Shown piece by piece: positions 14,977 to 22,289 of a DNA stretch of 22,691 bases. The number at the start of each line of letters is the position of its first letter. Within the stretch, counting starts at the first letter, position 1. Source of the stretch: Clostridiales bacterium (GTDB taxonomy: Bacteria; Bacillota; Clostridia; Oscillospirales; Oscillospiraceae); NCBI GenBank assembly GCA_019418525.1, contig DYBS01000013.1:1-22691 (forward strand). Direction: 5' to 3'. The notes beneath the pieces are model-generated. The model had not been told where the DNA came from. It ran no database searches and saw only the letters and a list, made by a program, of their open reading frames with translations. The position numbers and the translations under genes are program-made.

Positions 14977-17220
14977 TTAGAGCAGAGAGAGCTGTTCCTC
15001 ACCCCGGTCCTCCTCCCGCAGCAGCATACCGGCGGCGGGAAGGCTTTTGGCCCGGTAACGGGCAAGGTTGACGATGGTGGTGTCGGCCAGAGAAGAGACT
15101 CTTTCCAGGTGGTACTTGGTTTTGAGCGTCATGACCTGGACGCCCTGGGTGGTGCGGGTGGTCTTGGGGGTGAGGGAGGCGGTGTGGAAGATGAGGCAGC
15201 GCCCCTCGGTGGAGAAGAGGGCCAGCTCTTCGTCCTCCTTCAGCAGCAGCGCCGCGGCCAGGGGGGACTTGTCGCTGTACGCGCCGGTCAGGCGCTTGCG
15301 GCGGGTCTGGGTCTTGTAGGCCGCCAGCTCCACTCGGGCCACCTTGCCGTTTTCAAAGAAGAAGAACACGTGACCGCCGTAGTCGCCGGTGATACAGGCC
15401 CACACTACATTCTCACCGCTGTCCATGCCCAGCCGGGTGGGAAGGAACTCGCCCAGGACACTGGCCTTGGTGTCGCCGAAGTCCGAGAGGCGGGTCTTGT
15501 AGCACTGCTGCTTGTCGGTAAAGACCAGCAGCTCGTCCCGGTTGTTCCCTTCCCACTGGAGGAAGGGGCCGTCGCCCTCCTTGTACTTCTGCTCGCTGGC
15601 CATGCGGAGAGACTGGGGGGTGATCTTCTTAAAATACCCCTCCCGGGAGAGGAAGGCGTGGACGGCGTAGTCGGGGATCTCTTCCTCCGGGTCCACCTGG
15701 GCCTCATGGGAGAAGTCATAGAGAATCTCGGTCCGGCGGGGGACGGCGTACTTCTTCTTCACCGCCTGGAGCTCGGAGGTAATCACCTTCTTGAGCCGCT
15801 GAGGGCTGTCCACCAGGTCCTTCAGGTCGGCGATCTCCTCGGCCAGGGTGTCGGTCTCCTGGGTGCGGCGGAGGATATACTCCTTATTGATGTTGCGCAG
15901 CTTGATATCCGCCACAAACTCCGCCTGTACCTGGTCGATGCCAAAGCCGATCATCAGGTTGGGCACTACCTCGGCGTCCTCCTCGGTCTCCCGGATGATC
16001 TGGATGGCCCGGTCGATGTCCAGCAGGATCTTCTTCAGGCCTTGCAGGAGGTGAAGTTTCTCCTCCTTCTTCTTCATGGAGAAGTAGGTGCGCCGGCGCA
16101 CCCCGTCCATCCGCCAGGCGGTCCACTCCTCCAGGATCTCACCCACCCCCATCACCCGGGGCATGCCCTGGATGAGGATATTGAAGTTGCAGGAGTAGGC
16201 ATCCTGGAGGGGGGTGGACTTGAAGAGCCGGGCCATGAGCTTGTCAGGGTCGGCGCCCCGCTTGAGGTCAATGGTGATCTTGAGACCGTTCAGGTCGGTC
16301 TCGTCCCGCATGTCGGCGATCTCCTTGATCTTGCCGGCCTTGATGAGCTCGGCCACCTTGTCCATAATGGCCTCCACCGTGGTGGAGTAGGGGATCTCGG
16401 TGATCTCAATGAGATTTTCGCTTTTGAGATAGCGCCACCGGGCCCGCACCTGGATGGAGCCACGGCCGGTCTGGTAGATCTGCCTTAAAGCGCCCTCGTC
16501 GTAGAGAAGCTGGCCGCCGGTGGGGAAGTCGGGGGCCTTCAAAATGGACAGCAGGTCGGTTTTCGGGTTTTTCAGATAGGCGATGGTGGCGTCGCACACC
16601 TCGCCCAGGTTAAAGCCGCACAGGTTGGAGGCCATGCCCACGGCGATGCCCTGGTTGGCGCTCACCAGCACGTTGGGAAAGGTGGTGGGCAGCAGGGCGG
16701 GCTCCTTCATCTTGCCGTCGTAGTTGTCCACGAAGTCCACCGCGTCCTGGTCGATGTCCCGGAAGAGCTCAGCACAGATGGGGTCCAGGCGGACCTCGGT
16801 GTACCGGCTGGCCGCCCAGGCCATGTCCCGGGAGTAGACCTTGCCGAAGTTGCCCTTGGAGTCCACCAGAGGGTGGAGCAGGGCCCCGTAGCCCCGGGAG
16901 AGGCGCACCATGGTGTCGTAGATGGCGGCGTCGCCGTGGGGATTCAATTTCATGGTCTGGCCCACCACGTTGGCACTCTTGGTCCGCGCGCCGCCCAGCA
17001 GCTTCATCTGGTACATGGTGTAGAGGAGCTTGCGGTGGGAGGGCTTGAAGCCGTCAATCTCCGGGATGGCCCGGGAGACGATGACGCTCATGGCGTAGGG
17101 CATGTAATTGAGCTCCAGGGTCTCAGTGATGGGCTGCTCCAGCACCTCGGGCCGCAGGCCCATGACGTTGGGGTTGTTGACTTTCTTTGCCCCGGTCTCC
17201 GGGGCCTTTTTCTTGGGCAT
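14977..17220 (-). CDS. parC: Type IIA DNA topoisomerase subunit A (ParC/GyrA-like)
   Basis: A 747-residue DNA breakage-reunion subunit that works with the ParE-like subunit encoded upstream. The winged-helix region starts near residue 36, and the catalytic tyrosine is Y140 in ASRYTEVRL. The quinolone pocket reads NPHGDAAIYDTM, so the usual serine (E. coli GyrA Ser83) is Ala98 while the acidic residue is kept as Asp102. A coiled-coil region (about 385-500) and a beta-rich C-terminal domain follow, without the GyrA-box that would mark a true gyrase as far as I can see. Topoisomerase IV-like is the best name, but this clostridial type is divergent. Its start is 4 bases after the stop of the HsdR-N gene, and AAGGA (about 17228-17232) within that gene serves as its binding site. 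Confidence 0.9.
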   Translation of the reverse strand: MPKKKAPETGAKKVNNPNVMGLRPEVLEQPITETLELNYMPYAMSVIVSRAIPEIDGFKPSHRKLLYTMYQMKLLGGARTKSANVVGQTMKLNPHGDAAIYDTMVRLSRGYGALLHPLVDSKGNFGKVYSRDMAWAASRYTEVRLDPICAELFRDIDQDAVDFVDNYDGKMKEPALLPTTFPNVLVSANQGIAVGMASNLCGFNLGEVCDATIAYLKNPKTDLLSILKAPDFPTGGQLLYDEGALRQIYQTGRGSIQVRARWRYLKSENLIEITEIPYSTTVEAIMDKVAELIKAGKIKEIADMRDETDLNGLKITIDLKRGADPDKLMARLFKSTPLQDAYSCNFNILIQGMPRVMGVGEILEEWTAWRMDGVRRRTYFSMKKKEEKLHLLQGLKKILLDIDRAIQIIRETEEDAEVVPNLMIGFGIDQVQAEFVADIKLRNINKEYILRRTQETDTLAEEIADLKDLVDSPQRLKKVITSELQAVKKKYAVPRRTEILYDFSHEAQVDPEEEIPDYAVHAFLSREGYFKKITPQSLRMASEQKYKEGDGPFLQWEGNNRDELLVFTDKQQCYKTRLSDFGDTKASVLGEFLPTRLGMDSGENVVWACITGDYGGHVFFFFENGKVARVELAAYKTQTRRKRLTGAYSDKSPLAAALLLKEDEELALFSTEGRCLIFHTASLTPKTTRTTQGVQVMTLKTKYHLERVSSLADTTIVNLARYRAKSLPAAGMLLREEDRGEEQLSLL

Positions 17221-17224
17221 GATA

Positions 17225-18451
17225 TCAATCCTTATTTTTTTGCATCATATATTGCTGTTTCTTGATATGCCGGAATTCATCTCGCAAAAGAGCATATTGC
17301 GTCAGACGACTGAGCAAATCCTGTATATCGGGCTCAGACATAGTAAATAGATGGTCATTTTTCAGAGAGCCTAAACCAACCTTACCATTCTTATCCTGTA
17401 AATGAGGAGCACGGGAAAACACATAATTGAGTACATCTTGTTGCTTAGCGCTTCCGATGTTCCCAACCGCCATACGTCCACCGTGCCAGATACGGACCTG
17501 TTTTCCCAAAATAGAAGTATAGGAATCCAGGGTGAGCTCGAGAGACATGTGATGTGACTCATCGTCATCAATGGAGACCGTGAGGCTTGAGGTGCCCTTT
17601 CGAGTTCCCCAGTGGGGATCGTTATTGGATTTTAATAGGCTGAAAATGGAAAAACTGATCAATTTTATATTTCCATTTACATCAATCATTAATGTGCGGT
17701 ATGGACCGCTGAAATGTCCCCCACCTGCATCCCCAAATGTAGTATACCGCACACCTTGGTCGGCAATCAATTCTATATCGGAGTGCGGAAGAGTCGTACA
17801 AAGTGCAGATTCATCCAAAAAACACTCTGCCAAATTGATGACAAAGGGAGCCAATATTCTGGGTGTATCTTGCCCAAGATAGTATCCGAGCTTGAGCGCA
17901 TTCCGATACACATCGTTGCTGTCCAACTGCTCGAATGGTGTCCGGCGGAATTCATAAGGCGGGTAATCTTCCGCTCTTAGACCGGCTCTTGTACATAAAA
18001 TATCGTAAGTGGGTAGCTCGGTTACTTCTTGATAGCGTTGCAGAGAATCGTCCCAATAGTCCAGTTGAAAGACGGTGCTATTTGTGACTGCGGCAAAGGG
18101 GGCGTTCAGGGCCTCGGCATAGGCATCAACTTGGTCATAGGTATCATGTGTGATATGAAACTGGGCAGCTTTACATTCAACAATTAAGAGGGGAGTATCT
18201 GTATAATCAAAGACTAAAATATCAATGCGTCCGCGCTTTCCGCGCACATAGTGACAAACAGGCTCTTCTACTCGAATTTTTTCCGGTGGAATCTTCATGG
18301 TCTGCATGAGAAAGAGCAGGATTTTTTGGCGGACGGTTTCTTCGGGTGTCTTTTTCCGCAGACATTTGGAAACGGGGTCGAAATAACAGGAGACACCATT
18401 GCGCCGCCAAGTCTTGGGATCTTTTGTGACGTTTAAATTGATTTGGAACAT
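17225..18451 (-). CDS. HsdR N-terminal-type PD-(D/E)XK nuclease-domain protein, orphan
   Basis: A 408-residue protein whose N-terminal half matches the HSDR_N_2 domain of type I restriction subunits. After RQKILLFL, the nuclease core shows RIDILVF (Asp77) and LLIVECKAAQ (Glu92-x-Lys94), then a QxxxY element Gln107/Tyr111, the pattern of HsdR and RecB nucleases. There is no helicase motif, and no hsdM or hsdS gene in the window. Residues about 200-408, including YRTLMIDVNGNIKLI and IWHGGRMAVGN, belong to no domain I recognise. The gene is more AT-rich than its neighbours: sampled 60-base lines give about 27-52 % GC against 63 % in a sampled line of parC. It lies between parE and parC, a pair usually adjacent. 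GAGGAG precedes the ATG at 18451. Defence or DNA repair are both possible roles. Confidence 0.85.
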   Translation of the reverse strand: MFQINLNVTKDPKTWRRNGVSCYFDPVSKCLRKKTPEETVRQKILLFLMQTMKIPPEKIRVEEPVCHYVRGKRGRIDILVFDYTDTPLLIVECKAAQFHITHDTYDQVDAYAEALNAPFAAVTNSTVFQLDYWDDSLQRYQEVTELPTYDILCTRAGLRAEDYPPYEFRRTPFEQLDSNDVYRNALKLGYYLGQDTPRILAPFVINLAECFLDESALCTTLPHSDIELIADQGVRYTTFGDAGGGHFSGPYRTLMIDVNGNIKLISFSIFSLLKSNNDPHWGTRKGTSSLTVSIDDDESHHMSLELTLDSYTSILGKQVRIWHGGRMAVGNIGSAKQQDVLNYVFSRAPHLQDKNGKVGLGSLKNDHLFTMSEPDIQDLLSRLTQYALLRDEFRHIKKQQYMMQKNKD

Positions 18452-18506
18452 AGCAACTCCTCATTATATTTATATATCAATTTGAAGATGCTACCTATGA
18501 AATTGA

Positions 18507-20492
18507 TTACGAGATATCCGCCAGCTCCAGATATTTATAGCCGTTGTCGGCGATGTGGTCCTTCCGGCCCTGGAGGTTGTCCCCCAGCAGCAGGTCGAAG
18601 ACGGCGGCGGTGCGCTCCACATCCTCCGGCATGACCTTGATGAGCCGCCGGGTCTCCGGGTTCATGGTGGTCAGCCACATCATGTCCGGCTCGTTCTCGC
18701 CCAGTCCCTTGGAGCGCTGGATCTCGAACTTTTTACCGGCGAGCTCCTGGGCAATGTCCTGCTTCTCCTTGTCGGAATAGGCAAACCAGGTCTTGTCCTT
18801 GCAGGTGATCTCGTAGAGGGGGGATTCCGCGATATACACATACCCTCGCTGGATGAGAGTGGGGGTCAGGCGGTAGAGCATGGTCAAAATCAGGGTGCGG
18901 ATCTGGAAGCCGTCCACGTCGGCATCGGTGCAGATGACGATCTTGTTCCAGCGGAGGTTCATCAGGTCGAAGGCCGCCATGTCCTTGGCGTGCTTGTCCT
19001 GCACCTCGCAACCGCAGCCCAGCACCTTCAGCAGGTCCATGATGATCTCGCTCTTGAAGATCTTGGCGTAGTCGGCCTTCAGGCAGTTCAGGATCTTGCC
19101 CCGCACCGGCATGATGCCCTGGAACTCCGCGTCCCGGCTCAGCTTCACCGCGCCCAGGGCCGAGTCGCCCTCCACGATGTAAAGCTCCCGCCGCTCGGTG
19201 TCCTTGGTGCGGCAGTCCACGAACTTCTGCACCCGGTTGGAGATGTCCACATTGCCGGAGAGCTTCTTTTTGATGTTCAGCCGGGCCTTTTCCGCGCTCT
19301 CCCGGGAGCGCTTGTTCACCAGCACCTGCTCGGCGATCTTCTCAGCGTCGAAGGGGTTTTCGATGAAGTAGACCTCCAGCTGAGCTTTTAAAAACTCCGC
19401 CATGGCGTCCTGGACGAACTTGTTGTTGATGGCCTTCTTGGTCTGGTTCTCATAGGAGGTCTGGGTGGAGAAGTTGTTGCTCACCAGCACCAGACAGTCC
19501 TCGATGTCGGCCCAGGTGATCTTGCTCTCGTTCTTCTGGTACTTGCCCTGCTGACGCAGGTAGGCGTCGATGCCCGAGACGAAGGCGCTCTTCACCGCCT
19601 TCTCCGGGGAGCCGCCGTGCTCCAGCCAGGAGGAGTTGTGGTAGTGCTCGATGATCTGCACCGTGTTGGAGAAGCAAAAGGAGACGGAGAGCTTCACCTT
19701 GTACTCGGGCTTGTCCGCCCGGTCCCGGCCCCGCCGCTCGGTCTGCCAGAACACGGGCAGGGTGAGGGAGTTCTCCCCCGCCAGCTCCTTCACATAGTCC
19801 TCAATGCCGTTTTCGTACTGGAAGTCGGTGGTCTCGAACTTCCCCCCCACCTGGTTGCGGAAGCGGAAGGTGACCCCGGCGTTGACCACCGCCTGGCGCT
19901 TGAGCACGTCGGTGTAGTACTCCACGGGGATGTTGATGTCGGTAAACACGTCCAGATCCGGCTTCCAGCGGAAGCGGGAGCCGGTCTTTTTGCCGGAGTA
20001 GGGCTCCTTTTTCAGGCCGCCCACGTTCTCGCCCTTCTCGAAGTGGAGGGTGTACTCAAAGCCGTCCCGGTGGATCACCGCATCAAAGTACGCGCTGGCG
20101 TACTGGGTGGCGCAGGAGCCCAGGCCGTTGAGGCCCAGGGAGTACTCGTAGTTGTCGCCGTCGTTGTTGTTGTACTTGCCGCCGGCGTACAGCTCGCAGA
20201 ACACCAGCTCCCAGTTGAACTTCTGCTCCTTCTCGTTCCAGTCCACCGGGCAGCCCCGGCCGAAGTCCTCCACCTCGATGGAGTGATCCTCATACCGGGT
20301 GACGGTGATCAGGGAGCCGTGGCCCTCCCGGGCCTCGTCGATGGCGTTGGACAGGATCTCAAAGACGGCGTGCTCGCAGCCGTCCAGCCCGTCGGAGCCG
20401 AAAATAACACCGGGCCGCTTGCGTACCCGGTCGGCGCCCTTGAGGGCGGATATGGATTCATTGCCGTAGCCTTTTGGGGTGCTTTTTGCCAT
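18507..20492 (-). CDS. parE: Type IIA DNA topoisomerase subunit B (ParE/GyrB-like)
   Basis: A 661-residue ATPase subunit of the topoisomerase encoded with the ParC-like gene. The GHKL ATP site shows EILSNAIDEA (Asn49), DFGRG (76-80) and GLNGLGS (120-126). The TOPRIM domain has Glu441 in EGDSALGA and TDADVDG with Asp523/525/527, and RSKGLGEN (593-600) corresponds to the conserved KGLGE motif of GyrB/ParE. It is divergent from ordinary GyrB, for example in the N-terminal region and in the sequence after TDADVDG (FQIRTL). The start ATG at 20492 has a weak, distant site (GGAG about 13 bases upstream). It heads the minus-strand cluster behind a good promoter. The 55-base gap to the HsdR-N gene is AT-rich and holds only its ribosome binding site. 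Confidence 0.92.
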   Translation of the reverse strand: MAKSTPKGYGNESISALKGADRVRKRPGVIFGSDGLDGCEHAVFEILSNAIDEAREGHGSLITVTRYEDHSIEVEDFGRGCPVDWNEKEQKFNWELVFCELYAGGKYNNNDGDNYEYSLGLNGLGSCATQYASAYFDAVIHRDGFEYTLHFEKGENVGGLKKEPYSGKKTGSRFRWKPDLDVFTDINIPVEYYTDVLKRQAVVNAGVTFRFRNQVGGKFETTDFQYENGIEDYVKELAGENSLTLPVFWQTERRGRDRADKPEYKVKLSVSFCFSNTVQIIEHYHNSSWLEHGGSPEKAVKSAFVSGIDAYLRQQGKYQKNESKITWADIEDCLVLVSNNFSTQTSYENQTKKAINNKFVQDAMAEFLKAQLEVYFIENPFDAEKIAEQVLVNKRSRESAEKARLNIKKKLSGNVDISNRVQKFVDCRTKDTERRELYIVEGDSALGAVKLSRDAEFQGIMPVRGKILNCLKADYAKIFKSEIIMDLLKVLGCGCEVQDKHAKDMAAFDLMNLRWNKIVICTDADVDGFQIRTLILTMLYRLTPTLIQRGYVYIAESPLYEITCKDKTWFAYSDKEKQDIAQELAGKKFEIQRSKGLGENEPDMMWLTTMNPETRRLIKVMPEDVERTAAVFDLLLGDNLQGRKDHIADNGYKYLELADIS

Positions 20493-20541
20493 GGGTCGTT
20501 TCTCACTCCAATTCCTTTGCGATACATACCTTTACATAGTA

Positions 20542-20571
20542 ATCATACCCCAAACCCCGGAGAGGTGTCAA
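20542..20571 (-). promoter_or_regulatory. parE: Promoter of the parE operon
   Basis: On the minus strand, a perfect -35 TTGACA (20566-20571) and -10 TATGAT (20542-20547) are 18 bases apart. Transcription would begin near 20535, about 43 bases before the parE ATG. No other convincing promoter is seen before the end of the six-gene minus-strand cluster. Confidence 0.8.
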
Positions 20572-20589
20572 GAAAAGCCGGATACCACG

Positions 20590-20622
20590 AAGGCCGCCGG
20601 AGCAGATCCCTCCGGCGGCCTT
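20590..20622. other. Strong GC-rich hairpin upstream of the parE promoter
   Basis: A perfect 13-bp stem AAGGCCGCCGGAG / CTCCGGCGGCCTT with a seven-base loop. Neither strand has a U tract after it, so it is not a standard intrinsic terminator. It lies in the 337-base gene-free interval 20493-20829, which also holds the parE promoter and the small repeats near 20744. I see no reliable gene in this interval. Confidence 0.5.
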
Positions 20623-20743
20623 CCAGGGCCACACCCCTCCTGTCCCCTTCGGAGCGGGTGCGCCCCGTCGGAAAAGGAGATGGTCTGAGAGGACGTCGCC
20701 CTCTCCTGTGCCCAGTGCTAGTATGTGCCTGCTGTCCTGGGCG

Positions 20744-20767
20744 ATACCAGGCAAAAACTGGTATAAA
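20744..20767 (+). promoter_or_regulatory. Possible promoter and inverted repeat upstream of the yaaL-like gene
   Basis: An inverted repeat ATACCAG-N7-CTGGTAT (20744-20764) overlaps an extended -10 candidate TGG-TATAAA (20759-20767). No good -35 is visible, which extended -10 promoters tolerate. A second small palindrome CGGA-CATA-TCCG lies just downstream (20770-20781). A regulated promoter for yaaL-bofA is plausible, but the evidence is thin. Confidence 0.35.
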
Positions 20768-20829
20768 AGCGGACATATCCGGCCAAACTGCACATACAAT
20801 CACAGCAGGGACACGGGAAAGGAGCGGCT

Positions 20830-21168
20830 ATGGCAAAACGGGATGACAGGCACAACGAGGAGCGGCAGGCCCTTTTGGAGGGGCTGGCGCAAACCCGCAG
20901 CGGCATCGCCCGGGCGTATGCCGGCTTCAACGGCGCGGCGGACCCGGAGCTCATCGAGTCCTACGTCTATGAGATTAACGCCCTCCGGGCCCGGTACGGC
21001 TACCTGCTGCGGCAGGTGAAGGCCCTGGAGAGCGGCGAGACCCCGCCCTGCCGGGAGGGAGCGGCCTACCGGCCGGGGCCGGTGCGTCTGCTCACCACCG
21101 CTGGGAGCGGAGGCGACGGAAAGGAGGCGGCTGGATGGAGTGGCTGGTGGAACATCTCTCACTGGTGA
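20830..21168 (+). CDS. YaaL-like DUF2508 family protein
   Basis: A 112-residue soluble protein. Residues about 8-66 match DUF2508, the family of Bacillus YaaL, with the DPELIESYVYEINALRARYG segment (about 38-57) as signature. The remaining tail, from about 70, is low in recognisable features and partly overlaps the bofA reading frame. AAAGGAG (20818-20824) is five bases before the ATG. Its position directly before bofA matches the recR-yaaL-bofA order of Bacillus, although recR is not here. The molecular function is unknown. Confidence 0.85.
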   Translation: MAKRDDRHNEERQALLEGLAQTRSGIARAYAGFNGAADPELIESYVYEINALRARYGYLLRQVKALESGETPPCREGAAYRPGPVRLLTTAGSGGDGKEAAGWSGWWNISHW

Positions 21169-21407
21169 TGGCGGGGCTTATCCTGCTCATCGCCCTGCTG
21201 GCCCTGCGGCGCACGGTGGGGAGGCTGCTCCGGCTGGGGGTGCGCACCGGCGCGGGCTTGGGGGCGCTGGCCCTGTTCAGCCAGGTGGGCGGAGCGCTGG
21301 GGATCCATCTGGGAGTAAATCTGGCCAATGCCCTGGTGCTGGGGGTGCTGGGTGCGCCCGGATTCGGGCTGCTTCTGCTGCTCAACTGGGCGCTGGCCGG
21401 GGCATGA
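21135..21407 (+). CDS. bofA: Pro-sigma-K processing inhibitor BofA family protein
   Basis: A 90-residue, very hydrophobic membrane protein of the BofA family. BofA in Bacillus restrains the SpoIVFB protease that activates sigma-K in the mother cell. Helices are at about residues 8-25 and 36-52, and the conserved C-terminal motif LGVNLANALVLGVLGAPGFG (about 59-78) is clear. The ATG at 21135 lies inside the end of the yaaL-like gene (34-base overlap), with AAGGAGG (21121-21127) in the preceding coding sequence, so the two are tightly linked. Its presence suggests a sporulating lineage, but does not prove that this organism sporulates. Confidence 0.88.
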   Translation: MEWLVEHLSLVMAGLILLIALLALRRTVGRLLRLGVRTGAGLGALALFSQVGGALGIHLGVNLANALVLGVLGAPGFGLLLLLNWALAGA

Positions 21408-21413
21408 AACAGA

Positions 21414-21449
21414 ACAAGCGGCGGGACCGGATTCGGTCCCGCCGCTTGT
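21414..21449. terminator. Hairpin between convergent bofA and HAD genes, probable terminator
   Basis: A perfect 16-bp stem ACAAGCGGCGGGACCG / CGGTCCCGCCGCTTGT with loop GATT, centred between the two convergent stops. The minus-strand reading is followed by a partly U-rich stretch (TCTGTTTC). The plus-strand reading has none. It fits best as a terminator for the HAD gene, with weaker action on bofA. Confidence 0.6.
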
Positions 21450-21464
21450 GGTATGCGGGGGGTG

Positions 21465-22256
21465 TTACAGGGTGGCCAAAATCTCCTCCAAGGTGTCCTC
21501 CACGTTGGAGCAGTGGCGGGGGAAGCGGGCCTTGAGGTAGTCGTCGCTCCCCTCCATCATGTAGGCGGTGCCCACCGCATCCAGCATGGGCACATCGTTG
21601 TAGTGGTCGCCGAAGGCCACTACCTCGTCGGGGGTGAAACCCAGGGCGGCGCAGATGCCCCGGATGCCATCTCCCTTGTCGGCGGACATGAAGTCCAGCC
21701 AGCCGGGGCCGGCCAGGGTCATGCGGAACTCTTTGGCCCAGCGGGGGCCCAGGATGTCGGCGTCGGGCTCGGCGCCGGTGTGGCGGTAGAGGGATACCTT
21801 CAAGATCTCCTCCGGCACGTCCTCCGGCCGGTCCACCAGGGCGGTGGCGTTGCCAGTGACGGCCACCAGCTGGGTCTGAAACTCCGGCTCCCGAGCCATC
21901 AGGTAGCTGGTGTTGGCCCCCGAGATGACGATATAGGCCCCCTCCGGCAGGGACAGGATGTCGTGGCACAGCGCCAGGGCCTTTTCCTGGTCCATAACGG
22001 TCTTGGAGAGGACGGGGGCGTCCTCCTCGGTGCCGGCGCCGTAGAGGATGGCGCCGTTTTCACACAGAAAGGCGATGTCGTTGGCGATGGGGGCGAAGAG
22101 GTGGCGCAGGCTGTGGAACTGCCGGCCGGAGGCGGGGCAGAAGAGCACACCCTTCTCCCGCAGGCGGTGGATGAGGGGGAAGAGCCGGGGGTCCAGCTCG
22201 GTCCGCCCGTAGGGCATCAGGGTGCCGTCGATGTCAGAGGCGATGAGTTTGATCAA
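21465..22256 (-). CDS. Cof-type HAD-IIB family phosphatase (second copy type)
   Basis: A 263-residue soluble HAD-IIB phosphatase acting on an unknown phosphorylated metabolite. The motifs are DIDGTL (about residues 8-13), the ASGRQ motif near 42, the lysine of SADKGDGI near 194, and GDHYNDVPML near 217. The start is an unusual TTG at 22256, supported by AAAGGAGG (22266-22273) nine bases upstream and by the usual short distance to motif I. No ATG or GTG fits. It is clearly a paralogue of the enzyme at 244-1050 but has diverged widely. It lies 33 bases after the P-type ATPase gene, so the two may be co-transcribed. Confidence 0.93.
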   Translation of the reverse strand: MIKLIASDIDGTLMPYGRTELDPRLFPLIHRLREKGVLFCPASGRQFHSLRHLFAPIANDIAFLCENGAILYGAGTEEDAPVLSKTVMDQEKALALCHDILSLPEGAYIVISGANTSYLMAREPEFQTQLVAVTGNATALVDRPEDVPEEILKVSLYRHTGAEPDADILGPRWAKEFRMTLAGPGWLDFMSADKGDGIRGICAALGFTPDEVVAFGDHYNDVPMLDAVGTAYMMEGSDDYLKARFPRHCSNVEDTLEEILATL

Positions 22257-22289
22257 GGGAAGGTTCCTCCTTTAGATTGGGGGTGCGGC

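Noticed and set aside
17221..18506. Insertion sequence or transposon carrying the HsdR-N gene
   Set aside because: No transposase, terminal inverted repeats or target duplication could be seen at the junctions with parE and parC. Only the gene itself is foreign-looking.
18452..18506. A separate promoter for the HsdR-N gene in the AT-rich gap
   Set aside because: TATAAT occurs only 4 bases before the GAGGAG site and no -35 lies at the right distance. A transcript from it would start in or after the ribosome binding site.
20503..20803. Small minus-strand frames in the parE-yaaL gap
   Set aside because: They overlap the parE promoter and the hairpin, have arginine- and proline-rich chance translations and no supporting ribosome binding site.
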